DNA of 64,000 bases from the NCBI RefSeq assembly GCF_900456975.1, contig NZ_UGYM01000002.1, positions 372,001 to 436,000 of the forward strand. The letters run 5' to 3'. Below the pieces are notes generated by a model that saw nothing but the letters and a program-made list of their open reading frames with translations, did no database searches and was not told the origin of the DNA. Position numbers and translations under genes: made by a program. Positions 45,777 through 54,728 of this stretch are shown here, in pieces. The DNA is from Shewanella baltica (GTDB lineage: Bacteria > Pseudomonadota > Gammaproteobacteria > Enterobacterales > Shewanellaceae). Every line of letters starts with the position of its first letter. The first letter of the stretch is position 1.

Positions 45777-45815
45777 AACAAAAGGCGGATCTTAGGATAC
45801 GCCTTTTGTGTTTTT
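45777..45815 (+). terminator. Terminator after the DUF3622 gene
   Basis: AACAAAAGGCG-GATCTTAGGATA-CGCCTTTTGT then GTTTTTG. Confidence 0.75.
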
Positions 45816-45954
45816 GTCGCTCAACCTCTTTGAGCTTATCAACTCATTTTTTCCTGTTCACTCCGCACGTTTTGGTCAATTGAGAGCCGTTATCGCTATA
45901 GTCTTGTTTTTAGAGAGTTTCAGCACTATTGCGTATTCTATACCATTAATAAAT

Positions 45955-45973
45955 AACGATAATTATTATCATT
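45955..45973. promoter_or_regulatory. Strong Fur box upstream of the DUF3103 gene
   Basis: AACGATAATTATTATCATT contains GATAATTATTATC, very close to the GATAAT-based Fur consensus and with good dyad symmetry. It lies 82 nt before the start codon, in promoter position. Confidence 0.75.
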
Positions 45974-46054
45974 TGGTTTACTTGGATTCGGGTCTGTGCT
46001 CATATGTAGAGAATTCGAACACACGTTTAATTTTATTAAGGTAAGGGAACTCCT

Positions 46055-47239
46055 ATGAAACTACTTCAATCCAGTTTATTGCTGTGTTTGTCGGCTTCGG
46101 CAACCATGAGTTATGGCCAAGCCTTAGATGGAGAGGCGTTACGCTTGCTACAGGCGTCGCTAAAGGATTCGAGTTTGGATGCACAAGCTCAGTTAACCAA
46201 TACTAAGCGGGCATTGGCGTTAGATTTGAGCCATCAATATGCGCAGCTTGCGCCTATCTTACAGACTGAAATAAACCAGTATCAGTTGGCAGTAAATGCC
46301 GATGACATTCTGTCTCAGCATAGGCTCAATGATAATGTGATCACCAAAGCCGATGCGTCGATTCGTCGAGTGAAGGGCCTAAGTGCCAAAGCGGATTCTC
46401 TGGTGCAAGTGCGTCTGGCGGATGAAACCATGTTAACCCCATGGCAGCAAGGTGAGTCTCCTTTATTTGCCTATGAGCCCGATGGTGACGAGAGTCAGTG
46501 GGATTATATTGAAGCCTTTGATATTCATGGGCAAGTTCATCAATTAGACGTGTATAACCTACCGCAGCAGCCGGTGTTTGTGGTCGGTATCGACAGTAAA
46601 AAAGCCTTTGTGGCTGGCTTAGAGGTGATGCGGGCGACATTTGCCGAAGCACAATCGGCGAAAAAAGATGGCGTGCTACTGAGCCGTGCGCAAACACAGG
46701 CGGTGGCAGACAAGCCTATTTTAACCACAGTGATCAAACAAATATCCTTGAAGGATGATCATGAGCCGTGGATTTCTGGTCGTGCCGAGATTTACGGCAT
46801 AGTGACAGGGGTTAACCCGAGCCGTGAAGAACCTGTGCTCGATATCGTCGAAATGCCCTATTTAGATTATGCGGATACGATCTATTATCCGAATCAAATC
46901 ATCATCCATTGGGAGCGTTATCGTTGGGCGGCTGCGGACATGATCCTAATGGAGCATGACGATGGCACTAACTATAAAGTGTTGGCCACTAAGTTGTTGG
47001 AAGCGGCGGAGCAGATCTTAAAGTCGATCCCCGATCCTGAAGCTCAGGGTTATGCGCTGATCCCGCAAATCACCAATGGTATTTTAAGTGTGATGCCGGA
47101 TGCTTGGTTCACCAATGACGATGACTTTGTCGACGTGTATTACACCTTACAGGAAGGGGTTGAATATCCTAACTTGAACGGGGCTAACGGTAATGCGATG
47201 ACGAGCTTTGCGCCATTAGTCATCCAACCAAGACCCTGA
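46055..47239 (+). CDS. DUF3103-like exported protein
   Basis: 394 aa with a Sec signal peptide (MKLLQSSLLLCLSASATMSYG, cleavage near residue 21). No lipobox, so periplasmic or secreted. The body is acidic, with a basic central helix (ASIRRVKGLSAKADSLVQVRL), a C-terminal region with IIIHWERYRWAAADMILMEHDDG, and acidic DDDFVDVYYTLQEG. I believe it belongs to the DUF3103 family of marine gammaproteobacteria, of unknown function. Strong upstream Fur box suggests iron-regulated secretion. SD AAGGG; terminator follows. Confidence 0.65.
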   Translation: MKLLQSSLLLCLSASATMSYGQALDGEALRLLQASLKDSSLDAQAQLTNTKRALALDLSHQYAQLAPILQTEINQYQLAVNADDILSQHRLNDNVITKADASIRRVKGLSAKADSLVQVRLADETMLTPWQQGESPLFAYEPDGDESQWDYIEAFDIHGQVHQLDVYNLPQQPVFVVGIDSKKAFVAGLEVMRATFAEAQSAKKDGVLLSRAQTQAVADKPILTTVIKQISLKDDHEPWISGRAEIYGIVTGVNPSREEPVLDIVEMPYLDYADTIYYPNQIIIHWERYRWAAADMILMEHDDGTNYKVLATKLLEAAEQILKSIPDPEAQGYALIPQITNGILSVMPDAWFTNDDDFVDVYYTLQEGVEYPNLNGANGNAMTSFAPLVIQPRP

Positions 47240-47271
47240 TGAATCATTGCGGCTAAATATGGCTGGAATGT

Positions 47272-47299
47272 AAAAGCGGATCCTAAGATCCGCTTTTTT
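47272..47299. terminator. Terminator after the DUF3103 gene
   Basis: AAAAGCGGATC-CTA-AGATCCGCTTTTTT, also usable for the convergent azurin gene. Confidence 0.85.
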
Positions 47300-47335
47300 G
47301 TTTTTATCACTTAACGTTAGGCTAAGCCATTCACC

Positions 47336-47812
47336 TTAAGCTTTTAGCTTGAAACTACCTTGCATAATCGCCCAGTGACCTGGGAAGCTACAGAAGAATT
47401 GGTAGGCTTCAGTAGCGCTCATGCCAGCAGTGCTAAAGGTGATAGACGTTGATTCGCCGCCGCCCACTAATGGCGTGTGAGCGATAACGCGAGTATCACC
47501 CGCTTTGACATAGGCTGCATCAGGACCGGCACTCATACCTTCGGTCGCTACGGCTGACATATCGGCAGCCTTAGTTAATACCCAGTTATGGCCCATAGCT
47601 GCTTTTGGCAAAGTGCCTGAGTGGGTTAAGGTTAAGGTCACTTCTTTACAGCTTGCAGGTACAGACAGCTCTTTAGTGTCAAATTGCATTGCATCAGTGG
47701 CGGCAATTTTCAGTTCACATTCGTTGGCACTCGCTTGGCTAGCGAATAATAATCCGAGGCCGATTAGGCTAGTGCTGGTCACGTTACGTAAAGCTGTGCT
47801 TTTTGCTTTCAT
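47336..47812 (-). CDS. azu: Azurin (type I copper protein)
   Basis: 158 aa from the ATG at 47812, which has AAGGA upstream and begins the signal peptide; the frame extends 24 codons further without support. Signal peptide through SQASA. The mature protein starts with the azurin-typical ECELKIAATDAMQFDTKE. Cu ligands are His in MGHNWV, and Cys, His and Met in FFCSFPGHWAIMQG. Periplasmic electron carrier, usually between cytochromes. Disulfide cysteines near positions 3 and 26 of the mature form are present. Confidence 0.95.
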   Translation of the reverse strand: MKAKSTALRNVTSTSLIGLGLLFASQASANECELKIAATDAMQFDTKELSVPASCKEVTLTLTHSGTLPKAAMGHNWVLTKAADMSAVATEGMSAGPDAAYVKAGDTRVIAHTPLVGGGESTSITFSTAGMSATEAYQFFCSFPGHWAIMQGSFKLKA

Positions 47813-48010
47813 CTGGTACTTCCTTATTTGAACAAGGGTAGCCGAGTCCTTTTGACTCGGACATGCGCCTGCCAGCATAAGCAATCTTTATTAAATGGGA
47901 ATGAAATCAGCGTGTAAATTATGTATATGCAACTTTCGTTTGAAAGCAGCATTGTCTGTAACTGCAACATCCTGTAACGGCAAAATCGCTAGCGGTACAC
48001 ATAGACGAGC

Positions 48011-48040
48011 GAGTACTTAGCTGGCGTGAACTAAGTACTC
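48011..48040. repeat. Perfect inverted repeat near the azurin promoter / rbsK 3' end
   Basis: GAGTACTTAG-CTGGCGTGAA-CTAAGTACTC: perfect 10-bp arms. No T-run follows on either strand, so it is not a canonical terminator; it may be an operator for azu or a transcript-stabilising hairpin. Confidence 0.5.
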
Positions 48041-48139
48041 AGGAGTTATTGTTTATAATTTTCGATTTATGACTTTGATTTATAAATGATAATTTAGGAA
48101 GTCGAACTCAGTGCGTCTAACTCAAAGTGGCTTACTTTT

Positions 48140-49051
48140 TTAGTATGAAAGCTCCTGCCGATAGGGGATAGCACGCTGTGCGCCTTGGCGAGTCACAGTA
48201 ATGGCACTGGCCGCATTAGCAAATCCCACCGCCGCAGCAATCGACATGCCTTCGCTCAAGCCAACGACTAAGGCGCCGTTGAAGGTATCTCCTGCGGCGA
48301 CTGTATCTATAGCTTGCACTTCAAGCGCGGGTACTAGCCCAGTAAAACCTGGGCTGCTGATATATGCGCCTCGACTGCCTAAAGTGATCACCACAATCCC
48401 TACACCTTGCCGGTGGAGGAGCTGCGCAGCCATTTGGGCATCATCGAGATGATTAATTTCAACCCCTGTTAAGGCTTCTGCTTCTGTCTCATTAGGCGTA
48501 ATAACATCGACCCACTTGAGTACATCGTGCCCAAGGGCGGTCGCTGGAGCGGGATTTAATACCGTCGTTACACCAAGATTTTTGGCCATTTGTAATGCTT
48601 TTGCCACTGTGGCTGCAGGCGTTTCTAGTTGAGTCAAAAGGAATTGAGCACGGGAAAAAAGAGCATAGTGATGTTCTAAATCATCGGGTGAAAGAGTGGC
48701 GTTGGCACCCGCAGCAACACCAATGGTATTTTCACCGTTGTCACCGATAAAAATCATCGCGGTACCGGTACTCTGCTCCGCTATTTGGCTAATTCCTTCT
48801 GTACTTATGCCATCTTTAATCCAGCTTTGACGCATATCATCGCCGATACTGTCTTGGCCGAGGTGGCAGATAAAGTCAGTGCGGGAGCCAGGTTTGGCTA
48901 AGCGCGCGCAGGCGACAGCTTGGTTGGCACCTTTGCCGCCCAGTTCGAGGCGATAATCTCGGCTCATTAAGGTTTGCCCAGCAGCGGGCAGGTACTCAAA
49001 TTTCATCACATGGTCGGCATTTGCACTGCCGATAACGAGTATCTGGCTCAT
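48140..49051 (-). CDS. rbsK: Ribokinase
   Basis: 303 aa from the ATG at 49051 (MSQILVIGSANADHVM), the usual ribokinase start; 18 extra codons upstream would overlap the preceding gene. PfkB family: N-terminal GGKGANQAVACARL and C-terminal DTVAAGDTFNGALVVGL with the catalytic Asp. It phosphorylates D-ribose to ribose-5-phosphate. It follows a nucleoside hydrolase gene by 19 nt, so the pair funnels ribose from nucleosides to the pentose phosphate pathway. Confidence 0.92.
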   Translation of the reverse strand: MSQILVIGSANADHVMKFEYLPAAGQTLMSRDYRLELGGKGANQAVACARLAKPGSRTDFICHLGQDSIGDDMRQSWIKDGISTEGISQIAEQSTGTAMIFIGDNGENTIGVAAGANATLSPDDLEHHYALFSRAQFLLTQLETPAATVAKALQMAKNLGVTTVLNPAPATALGHDVLKWVDVITPNETEAEALTGVEINHLDDAQMAAQLLHRQGVGIVVITLGSRGAYISSPGFTGLVPALEVQAIDTVAAGDTFNGALVVGLSEGMSIAAAVGFANAASAITVTRQGAQRAIPYRQELSY

Positions 49052-49070
49052 AGAAAACTCACTGTTATTT

Positions 49071-50027
49071 TCATCTGCGATTGAGATAAGTTGGATCATA
49101 GACACGTAAACTGTCTACCAGTAAATCGACAAAACCGAGTCTGTCGAGCCCAAATAGCACAGTCGCATTGGCGGGTTTGCCTGTGAGTTGATAGCGATCA
49201 ACCACTGTCATGCCTAAGGTCAACTCGCTTTGGGTTTCAATCCCGACCCAGCAATCTTGTGCCTCAAACAGTTCAGGTTTGAGCAACCAAGCTATAGTAC
49301 AAGGGTCGTGCAATGGCGCGCCAATAAAGCCCCATTTAGGATCTCTGTGGTAAATCATAAAGAAATCCAATAACTCGGCGACGCACTGAGCAATTGGATT
49401 TGGGATGGCGCGAATCCGTTCTATGTCTTCATCCATGATTTGCGCTTGATGGGTCACATCGAGCCCGCACATAGTGATGGGAATACCTGACTTAAAGACG
49501 ATATCGGCGGCTTCGGGATCGACAAAAATATTAAACTCGGCAGCTGGCGTCCAATTACCGACACCCGCGGCGCCGCCCATCAGCACAATGCGCTCAATTT
49601 TAGGGTGCAGCTCACTATGACTCGCCAGTAAAAGGGCGATGTTAGTCAGCGGCCCTGTGGGCACTAAAGTCACTGGCTGTGTGCTTTGGCGGATTTGCTG
49701 CGCCATCAGTTCAACGGCCGTTATGGCTTGTGGGCTGAAGCTAGGTTCAGGCAATGCTGGGCCATCGAGGCCAGTCTCGCCGTGAACATTGTCGGCGATA
49801 ATCAGTTCACGTGTTAGCGGCTTAGTGGCACCGCCCGCGACAGGGATATCACCACGGTTTAACAGGGTTAAGATCCGCAGGGCGTTGTTGAGGGTTTTAT
49901 CTGGGGTTTGATTGCCAGCGCTAGTCGTGACGGCAAGGGGAACGAGGTCTGGGTGAGCTAAGGCTAAGATCAGCGCGATAGCATCGTCATGGCCGGGATC
50001 GCAATCAAGAATGATGTGACGAGTCAT
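49071..50027 (-). CDS. Inosine-uridine preferring nucleoside hydrolase (Rih-like)
   Basis: 318 aa. [12 protein letters not shown] at the N-terminus is the Ca-binding Asp cluster of the family. [12 protein letters not shown] and the terminal [10 protein letters not shown] (His-Asp) complete the metal and ribose site. It hydrolyses the N-glycosidic bond of ribonucleosides; it resembles the pyrimidine-preferring RihA/RihB class, but specificity is not certain. First gene of an operon with ribokinase. Strong SD (AAAGGAG). Confidence 0.9.
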   Translation of the reverse strand: MTRHIILDCDPGHDDAIALILALAHPDLVPLAVTTSAGNQTPDKTLNNALRILTLLNRGDIPVAGGATKPLTRELIIADNVHGETGLDGPALPEPSFSPQAITAVELMAQQIRQSTQPVTLVPTGPLTNIALLLASHSELHPKIERIVLMGGAAGVGNWTPAAEFNIFVDPEAADIVFKSGIPITMCGLDVTHQAQIMDEDIERIRAIPNPIAQCVAELLDFFMIYHRDPKWGFIGAPLHDPCTIAWLLKPELFEAQDCWVGIETQSELTLGMTVVDRYQLTGKPANATVLFGLDRLGFVDLLVDSLRVYDPTYLNRR

Positions 50028-50505
50028 ACTGTTACTCCTTTAAACAGCGGTACTGGATGCTTAGAATAGCATGCCATCAGTTAGGCGCTAGCCTGTGGAG
50101 AATACTTGCAGAGCAAACTGTGAGCGTTTTCGTCTTTTTATTAACAAGCCCTATGTCGTTGGCTGCAATGTAACTCGTGGACTATCGTCATCCTAAAGCC
50201 CTAGTGGAGTCCATTATTACCAATAGCTAATTTCACCACTGTGTCTCGTTAGTTTAGTGGCGGGGTAAAATGTGGTTGTTTAGCGAATAGCACTAACCTC
50301 TTTTACCATCACGGCGCAGATAAACGGAGTATTTCTCTGTTATTTACGCCGTGACAGTGATTATTTCTTTTAAAGTGGCAGTTAATCTAGGCTTTTGACT
50401 GTTTTCAATCTGGGTTATTCGCTAGAATGCTGGGTGTTTTCTGTTCAATTTCATGATGTCGTATTAATTAGTATTAGTTATAAGTGCGATACAAGGATGA
50501 TAAGT
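50028..50505. other. Gene-free stretch with a long imperfect hairpin
   Basis: 478 nt. At 50309-50354, TCACGGCG and CGCCGTGA are perfect ends of a 46-bp imperfect palindrome whose inner parts (GATAAACGGAGTATTTCTCTGTTAT) also pair. It is followed by a T-rich stretch (ATTATTTCTTTT), so it may be a terminator or an interspersed repeat. No ORF is convincing here. Confidence 0.5.
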
Positions 50506-51174
50506 ATGAAATTAGCATTGTGTTCACCTATTGGATTATTTCAAGGTGCCAGTGTGTTGTTACTCTGCAGCTTAATTGGCTCAGAGCCTGTTCAAGCCAC
50601 ATTAGATATGCCCCGGAGCGAAAGCGGCGCTGCTCATACCCATGTATTGCCCGTATTTGGTCAGCAATTAGGGTTCAATCTGCCTGCGGGCTGGAAACAG
50701 GCTTATCATGAGGAGCAAGCAGGCATGTTTATGGCAGAGTTTGTGCCAGAGCAGGAAGCATTAACCCAGTGGAGTGCGCTATTTTGCGTGCAGGGTTTTA
50801 AGGATATGGCCGAGAGTATTAGCCCTGAGCGCTTCTTAGATGCGATGGCCGAGACCTATAAATCGACCTGTGACGGCGAGGTGGTGTACCAGAAGTTAGG
50901 CGACACTGAAGTCGATGGACACGCTGGATTTCATGCGATTCTAGGCTGTACAGCCATGCCCAATATGCACGGTGTGACGCCACTGAATCCCAAAGCCTAT
51001 GCTTCAACTCCTCAAGGGGAAATTGGCTACTATACGGTTGTTAGTGGCAATAAAGATTTGTATCTGTTGCATAAGTCGATGCGAGGTGCCGTTTTTTCTG
51101 CCGATAAACCGCCGCTGCAGGCGGATAATAGCCAAGATTTTATCTCCACTTTAGTCCCATTCTCCTTGAAGTAG
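50506..51174 (+). CDS. Hypothetical exported protein
   Basis: 222 aa from the ATG at 50506, 9 nt after AAGG; the frame extends upstream, but that part has no Shine-Dalgarno. Signal peptide MKLALCSPIGLF...GSEPVQA. The mature part has a FGQQLGFNLPAGWKQAYHEEQ opening and three to four cysteines (LFCVQGF, STCDGEV, LGCTAMP), suggesting disulfides in the periplasm. I do not recognise the family. The B12 riboswitch and its receptor follow but are separated by 150 nt and a promoter-like TATAAT. Confidence 0.6.
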   Translation: MKLALCSPIGLFQGASVLLLCSLIGSEPVQATLDMPRSESGAAHTHVLPVFGQQLGFNLPAGWKQAYHEEQAGMFMAEFVPEQEALTQWSALFCVQGFKDMAESISPERFLDAMAETYKSTCDGEVVYQKLGDTEVDGHAGFHAILGCTAMPNMHGVTPLNPKAYASTPQGEIGYYTVVSGNKDLYLLHKSMRGAVFSADKPPLQADNSQDFISTLVPFSLK

Positions 51175-51223
51175 GCTGTAGACGCTCGCTTGAGTTTGAT
51201 GGACTTTCATCCGTATAGACGTC

Positions 51224-51229
51224 TATAAT
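51224..51229 (+). promoter_or_regulatory. Candidate -10 box for the cobalamin receptor transcript
   Basis: A perfect TATAAT hexamer about 100 nt ahead of the riboswitch core. No matching -35 at 17 bp, so the promoter is tentative. A second TATAAT at 51246 lies inside a short inverted repeat (AGGCTC...GAGCCT). Confidence 0.35.
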
Positions 51230-51324
51230 GCGCGCGCTCAGGCTCTATAATGTGCTGAGCCTTAAGGGAGTATCGCTGTTTTATTGATGGCTGTACCCTA
51301 TGAATCAAATTTTTAGTCAACCTT

Positions 51325-51535
51325 CTGAGGTGCTTGCGTGCGAAAGCCGCGAGATAATCGGGAAGCCAGTGGAATTCTGGCACTGCCCCCGCAACGGTAA
51401 AAGGTGAGAGAAGACCGCGTTTGATTGGTGAGTTCAAGACCGAACCCGATAGTCAGAATGTCAAAGGTCAGTCTCGCGTTAATCCAATTTTTAAGGGATT
51501 AACATAGCCTAAGTCCGGAGACCGGCCCTAAAGGT
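51325..51535 (+). ncRNA. Cobalamin (B12) riboswitch
   Basis: The classic AdoCbl aptamer order is present: a GGTGC-type opening near 51330, GGGAAGCC at 51360, GGCACTGCCCCCGCAACGG (B12 box region, 51379-51397), and AGTCCGGAGACCGGCC near 51512-51527. Downstream, TGAGAT...ATCTCA (about 51541-51566) is a possible expression-platform hairpin. B12 binding should repress the TonB-dependent receptor that follows. Confidence 0.92.
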
Positions 51536-51653
51536 GTTTTTGAGATTTCGGTGGGCAGATCTCAAAATGCGATAGTCACTGTCAGTATCTTTTACTGAAT
51601 GAATAGTATCGTGGCGCTAATGCCCCGTTTTCCTTGCAGGAGTTAAAGGTAAA

Positions 51654-53615
51654 ATGGGAACAAATCCAACAAAAATCGCGCTACTTATCGGTAGCCTTTG
51701 CAGTTTTTCCGTTATCGCGCCCGCTATGGCGGCAGACGATACCAGCACAGCTAAAGTCGACGAGCATCTTGTCGTGATCGGCCGCTCTGACAATACCCCG
51801 TTAAATATTGCCGCGAATGTGAATGTGATTGACGCTGCGGCGATTGAAATGAGCGGTGCCACTAGTGTGACTGAGGTTTTACGCGGTCAAAGTGGTATTC
51901 AAATTTCGGATAATAACATCGGTACTAGTTTTGCGATGCGTGGCTTTAGCGCCAGCACTGCCGTTAATAACACGCTGATTTTACTTGATGGTCGTCGCCT
52001 CAATAATATCGATATCGCTGCCCCTAGTCTTAATGCCATACCGCTTAACCAAGTCGAGCGCATCGAAATTTTATCGGGTAGTGCGGGTGTGCTTTATGGC
52101 GACCAAGCGGTAGGCGGCGTGATCAATATTGTCACTAAATCCCCTGAAAATACAGGTGGTAGCGTGCAGTTATCCGGCGGCAGCTTTGATACCTATGAAG
52201 GTCGCGGTGATGTGTCTGGCGCGATCAACAAGGATTGGCGTTACTTTTTCACTGGTAGCTATAACCAAGGTGACAACTACCGCAAGCATAATGCCAATGA
52301 AACGGGGTCGATTTTAGGTCGCATTCAATATAAAACGGCCACAGATTCGTTCTTTATTGAAACCAGCTATTACGACGATGACCGTGAAAATCCTGGCTCA
52401 TTGACAGAAGAACAGTTCAATAAAGACCCACGCCAATCTTTCAAGAGCAGCGAATATGTCCATGAGATGACCACTGCGGCGCGCACGGGTTATCAGCATC
52501 AGCTTAATCAAAATTGGGCTTTAGCAGCGGATTTAGATTATAGCGATACCTTAGTGTCTTCTTTTAATTGGGGGGCGAACAGCCATAACACGCGCTCACT
52601 GTTGATGTTTAGCCCTAAAGCGTTAGCGAACTACAGTACCCGTCAAGGTGAGCTAAATCTAGTCACAGGTTTAGACATCAGCCGTGGTAAGGCCGATTTT
52701 GACACTATGGCGCGGAGTAATGTACAGCAAATGCAAAGCGCCTATCTACAAGCCACAGTGCCTTTAAGCCATACCCTAAGCTACGTTGTGGGTGGTCGTT
52801 ATGCGCGGGTGACCGACGAGTTAGTCGATCGCAAAGTTTATCCTAATGGCATGGATTTAGATGAAGATGCGACAGCATTCGAGTTTGGCCTGAACTACCG
52901 TCCTAGTACAGAGCACAGATTCTATCTACGTGGCGATGAAAACTTCCGTTTTGCGAAAGTGGATGAGCAAGCTTATACCTCTAAAAATGTGTTTGGCTTA
53001 AAGCCGCAGACGGGCCGCTCCTACGAAGCGGGTTGGGATTGGACTCTTGCGAGCCAAACTCTACGAGTAAGCCTATACCGTCTCGATTTGGAAGATGAAA
53101 TTGTCTTCGACCCAAGTGCGGAAAAGCCTGAACTTGGCAGTTTCCAAGGTGCGAACGTTAATGCCGACGCTTCTCGTCGTTATGGCGCGAGTGCCGATTG
53201 GGATTGGCAGGTGACTCAAGCAATGCAACTCGGGTTAGAGTATAACTATATCGATGCTGAATTTACTGACGGTATCAATGATGGCAAGGAGCTGTCTTGG
53301 GTGGCAAAACACACAGGACGCGGTTATGTCAGCATGGATTTTGCTGAGCATTTCCAAGTCTTTGCCGAAGCTATCTACACGGGTGATCGTTTTATTGAAG
53401 GCGATAACGGTAACGAAGGCGATAAGCTGGCCAGTTACGTGCTTGGTAATGTAGCCTTGAATTATAATCGTGATGCTTGGCTTGCCAGCCTGCGTATCGA
53501 TAACCTATTTGATAAAGACTATGTCAGCGCAGGCTATTACGGTGGCCTTTGGGGTGATAGTTATTACTCTGGTCGAGGCCGCGATATTCGTTTTACCCTT
53601 GGTTATCGCTTCTAG
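51654..53615 (+). CDS. btuB: TonB-dependent outer-membrane receptor, probably for cobalamin
   Basis: 653 aa. Signal peptide to about residue 24 (PAMAAD). The TonB-box region DEHLVVIG is followed by the plug domain (TSVTEVLRGQSGIQISDNN...RIEILSGSAGVLYGDQAVGGVINIVTK) and the beta-barrel, ending in an aromatic residue (YRF) typical of outer-membrane proteins. It sits directly behind a cobalamin riboswitch, so the ligand is most likely a corrinoid, making it BtuB-like though diverged from E. coli BtuB. SD AAAGGT. A terminator follows. Confidence 0.85.
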   Translation: MGTNPTKIALLIGSLCSFSVIAPAMAADDTSTAKVDEHLVVIGRSDNTPLNIAANVNVIDAAAIEMSGATSVTEVLRGQSGIQISDNNIGTSFAMRGFSASTAVNNTLILLDGRRLNNIDIAAPSLNAIPLNQVERIEILSGSAGVLYGDQAVGGVINIVTKSPENTGGSVQLSGGSFDTYEGRGDVSGAINKDWRYFFTGSYNQGDNYRKHNANETGSILGRIQYKTATDSFFIETSYYDDDRENPGSLTEEQFNKDPRQSFKSSEYVHEMTTAARTGYQHQLNQNWALAADLDYSDTLVSSFNWGANSHNTRSLLMFSPKALANYSTRQGELNLVTGLDISRGKADFDTMARSNVQQMQSAYLQATVPLSHTLSYVVGGRYARVTDELVDRKVYPNGMDLDEDATAFEFGLNYRPSTEHRFYLRGDENFRFAKVDEQAYTSKNVFGLKPQTGRSYEAGWDWTLASQTLRVSLYRLDLEDEIVFDPSAEKPELGSFQGANVNADASRRYGASADWDWQVTQAMQLGLEYNYIDAEFTDGINDGKELSWVAKHTGRGYVSMDFAEHFQVFAEAIYTGDRFIEGDNGNEGDKLASYVLGNVALNYNRDAWLASLRIDNLFDKDYVSAGYYGGLWGDSYYSGRGRDIRFTLGYRF

Positions 53616-53638
53616 GCATTGATTCGCTCAATTTCGAT

Positions 53639-53670
53639 AAAGCCAGACTCACTCAGTCTGGCTTTTTATT
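53639..53670 (+). terminator. Terminator after the cobalamin receptor gene
   Basis: AAAGCCAGACT-CACTC-AGTCTGGCTTTTTATTTTT. Confidence 0.85.
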
Positions 53671-53899
53671 TTTTAGGCTCTGTTCAAGGAATAAATTTTG
53701 AAATAGGTATAGTCTTGAATATCGTTTCAGTAGAGTGACTAAATTGTCGTTATCTTTAGTGGTTAGCGGGCAGCAATAACTAAACAGGAATAATTTATCT
53801 ATTACTCTGCTGTTTGTGGCTGAAATTCTTTAAATTTTGGGTATGATGTGAACGGTAACCGAATTATCTTATTGTTAATAAACAGGTGCAAAGTGTCTT

Positions 53900-54628
53900 A
53901 TGACAGATCTTGAGCAACAGGTTTTTACTCAAGTTAGAGCTATCATAGCGAACGAAGAGCAAGTAATAGGTCGTCGAGGGATTTTAATTCCACTCAAAAA
54001 AGCGATCCTCGCTGAAGGCGACATTCGTAACGTGATCGACATTATCTCGAGCGATCCCGCATTGGCGGCGCACATGCTAATGCGCAGCAATTCCACACAG
54101 GCAGCTGTAGTGGAAAATCATAAAACTCGCTCGTTGAAAGAAGCTTTGATCCGCTTAGGTCAAGTGAATATCTATCGTTATGCCTTTACGTTTTATCTGA
54201 AAGAACGCCTCGATGAGCTGCCGCAACCTTATAAAAAGTTAGTCCAAGGTTATTGGAAGTTGACTGAAGATATTGCAACAGATGCGGTGGACAGTTTAGC
54301 GGAGATGGAAGGCGTTGAGGTTGATGCTGATGAGGTGCAAACCTTGGCCCTGTTCAGTGTGTTCGGCCAAATTATCGCGCTCACGGCATTTGCCTATTTA
54401 AATGCTAATGCCGAACAATCATTCCCTTTAAGCGTGATTAAGTCATTGATTGATAATCAACAGCAGACTTTGACCATAGAATCATTCGAAGCGTTAGATT
54501 TAGATCAGGACTTACGCCAAGAGTTTATGATTGCCCATAATTTGCGTCAGACCCGCAATTCGAATTCCCCTGGTTTAATCCTGCGCCGCGTATTGTCTAT
54601 GCGTGGTCTATTGATGAATCCGCTGTAA
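53900..54628 (+). CDS. HDOD-domain protein
   Basis: 242 aa, all-alpha. LIPLKKAILAEGDIRNVIDIISSDPALAAHMLMRSNS and LKEALIRLGQVNIYRYAFTFYL resemble the HDOD (HD-related output) domain, which lacks the phosphohydrolase HD pair and is found in signalling proteins of motile gammaproteobacteria. It has no sensor domain. Probable signalling role; partners unknown. Monocistronic with terminator. Confidence 0.75.
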   Translation: MTDLEQQVFTQVRAIIANEEQVIGRRGILIPLKKAILAEGDIRNVIDIISSDPALAAHMLMRSNSTQAAVVENHKTRSLKEALIRLGQVNIYRYAFTFYLKERLDELPQPYKKLVQGYWKLTEDIATDAVDSLAEMEGVEVDADEVQTLALFSVFGQIIALTAFAYLNANAEQSFPLSVIKSLIDNQQQTLTIESFEALDLDQDLRQEFMIAHNLRQTRNSNSPGLILRRVLSMRGLLMNPL

Positions 54629-54683
54629 TATTTCGATACGACGAATCACTGTTTGATCCTATGAAATAGTCATTAGATTCAAT

Positions 54684-54712
54684 AAAAAAGCCTGCATCAG
54701 CAGGCTTTTTTG
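54684..54712. terminator. Terminator between HDOD gene and metR
   Basis: AAAAAAGCCTGC-ATCA-GCAGGCTTTTTT, symmetrical A- and T-runs, bidirectional. Confidence 0.9.
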
Positions 54713-54728
54713 TTAGGTTTCACCTGTG

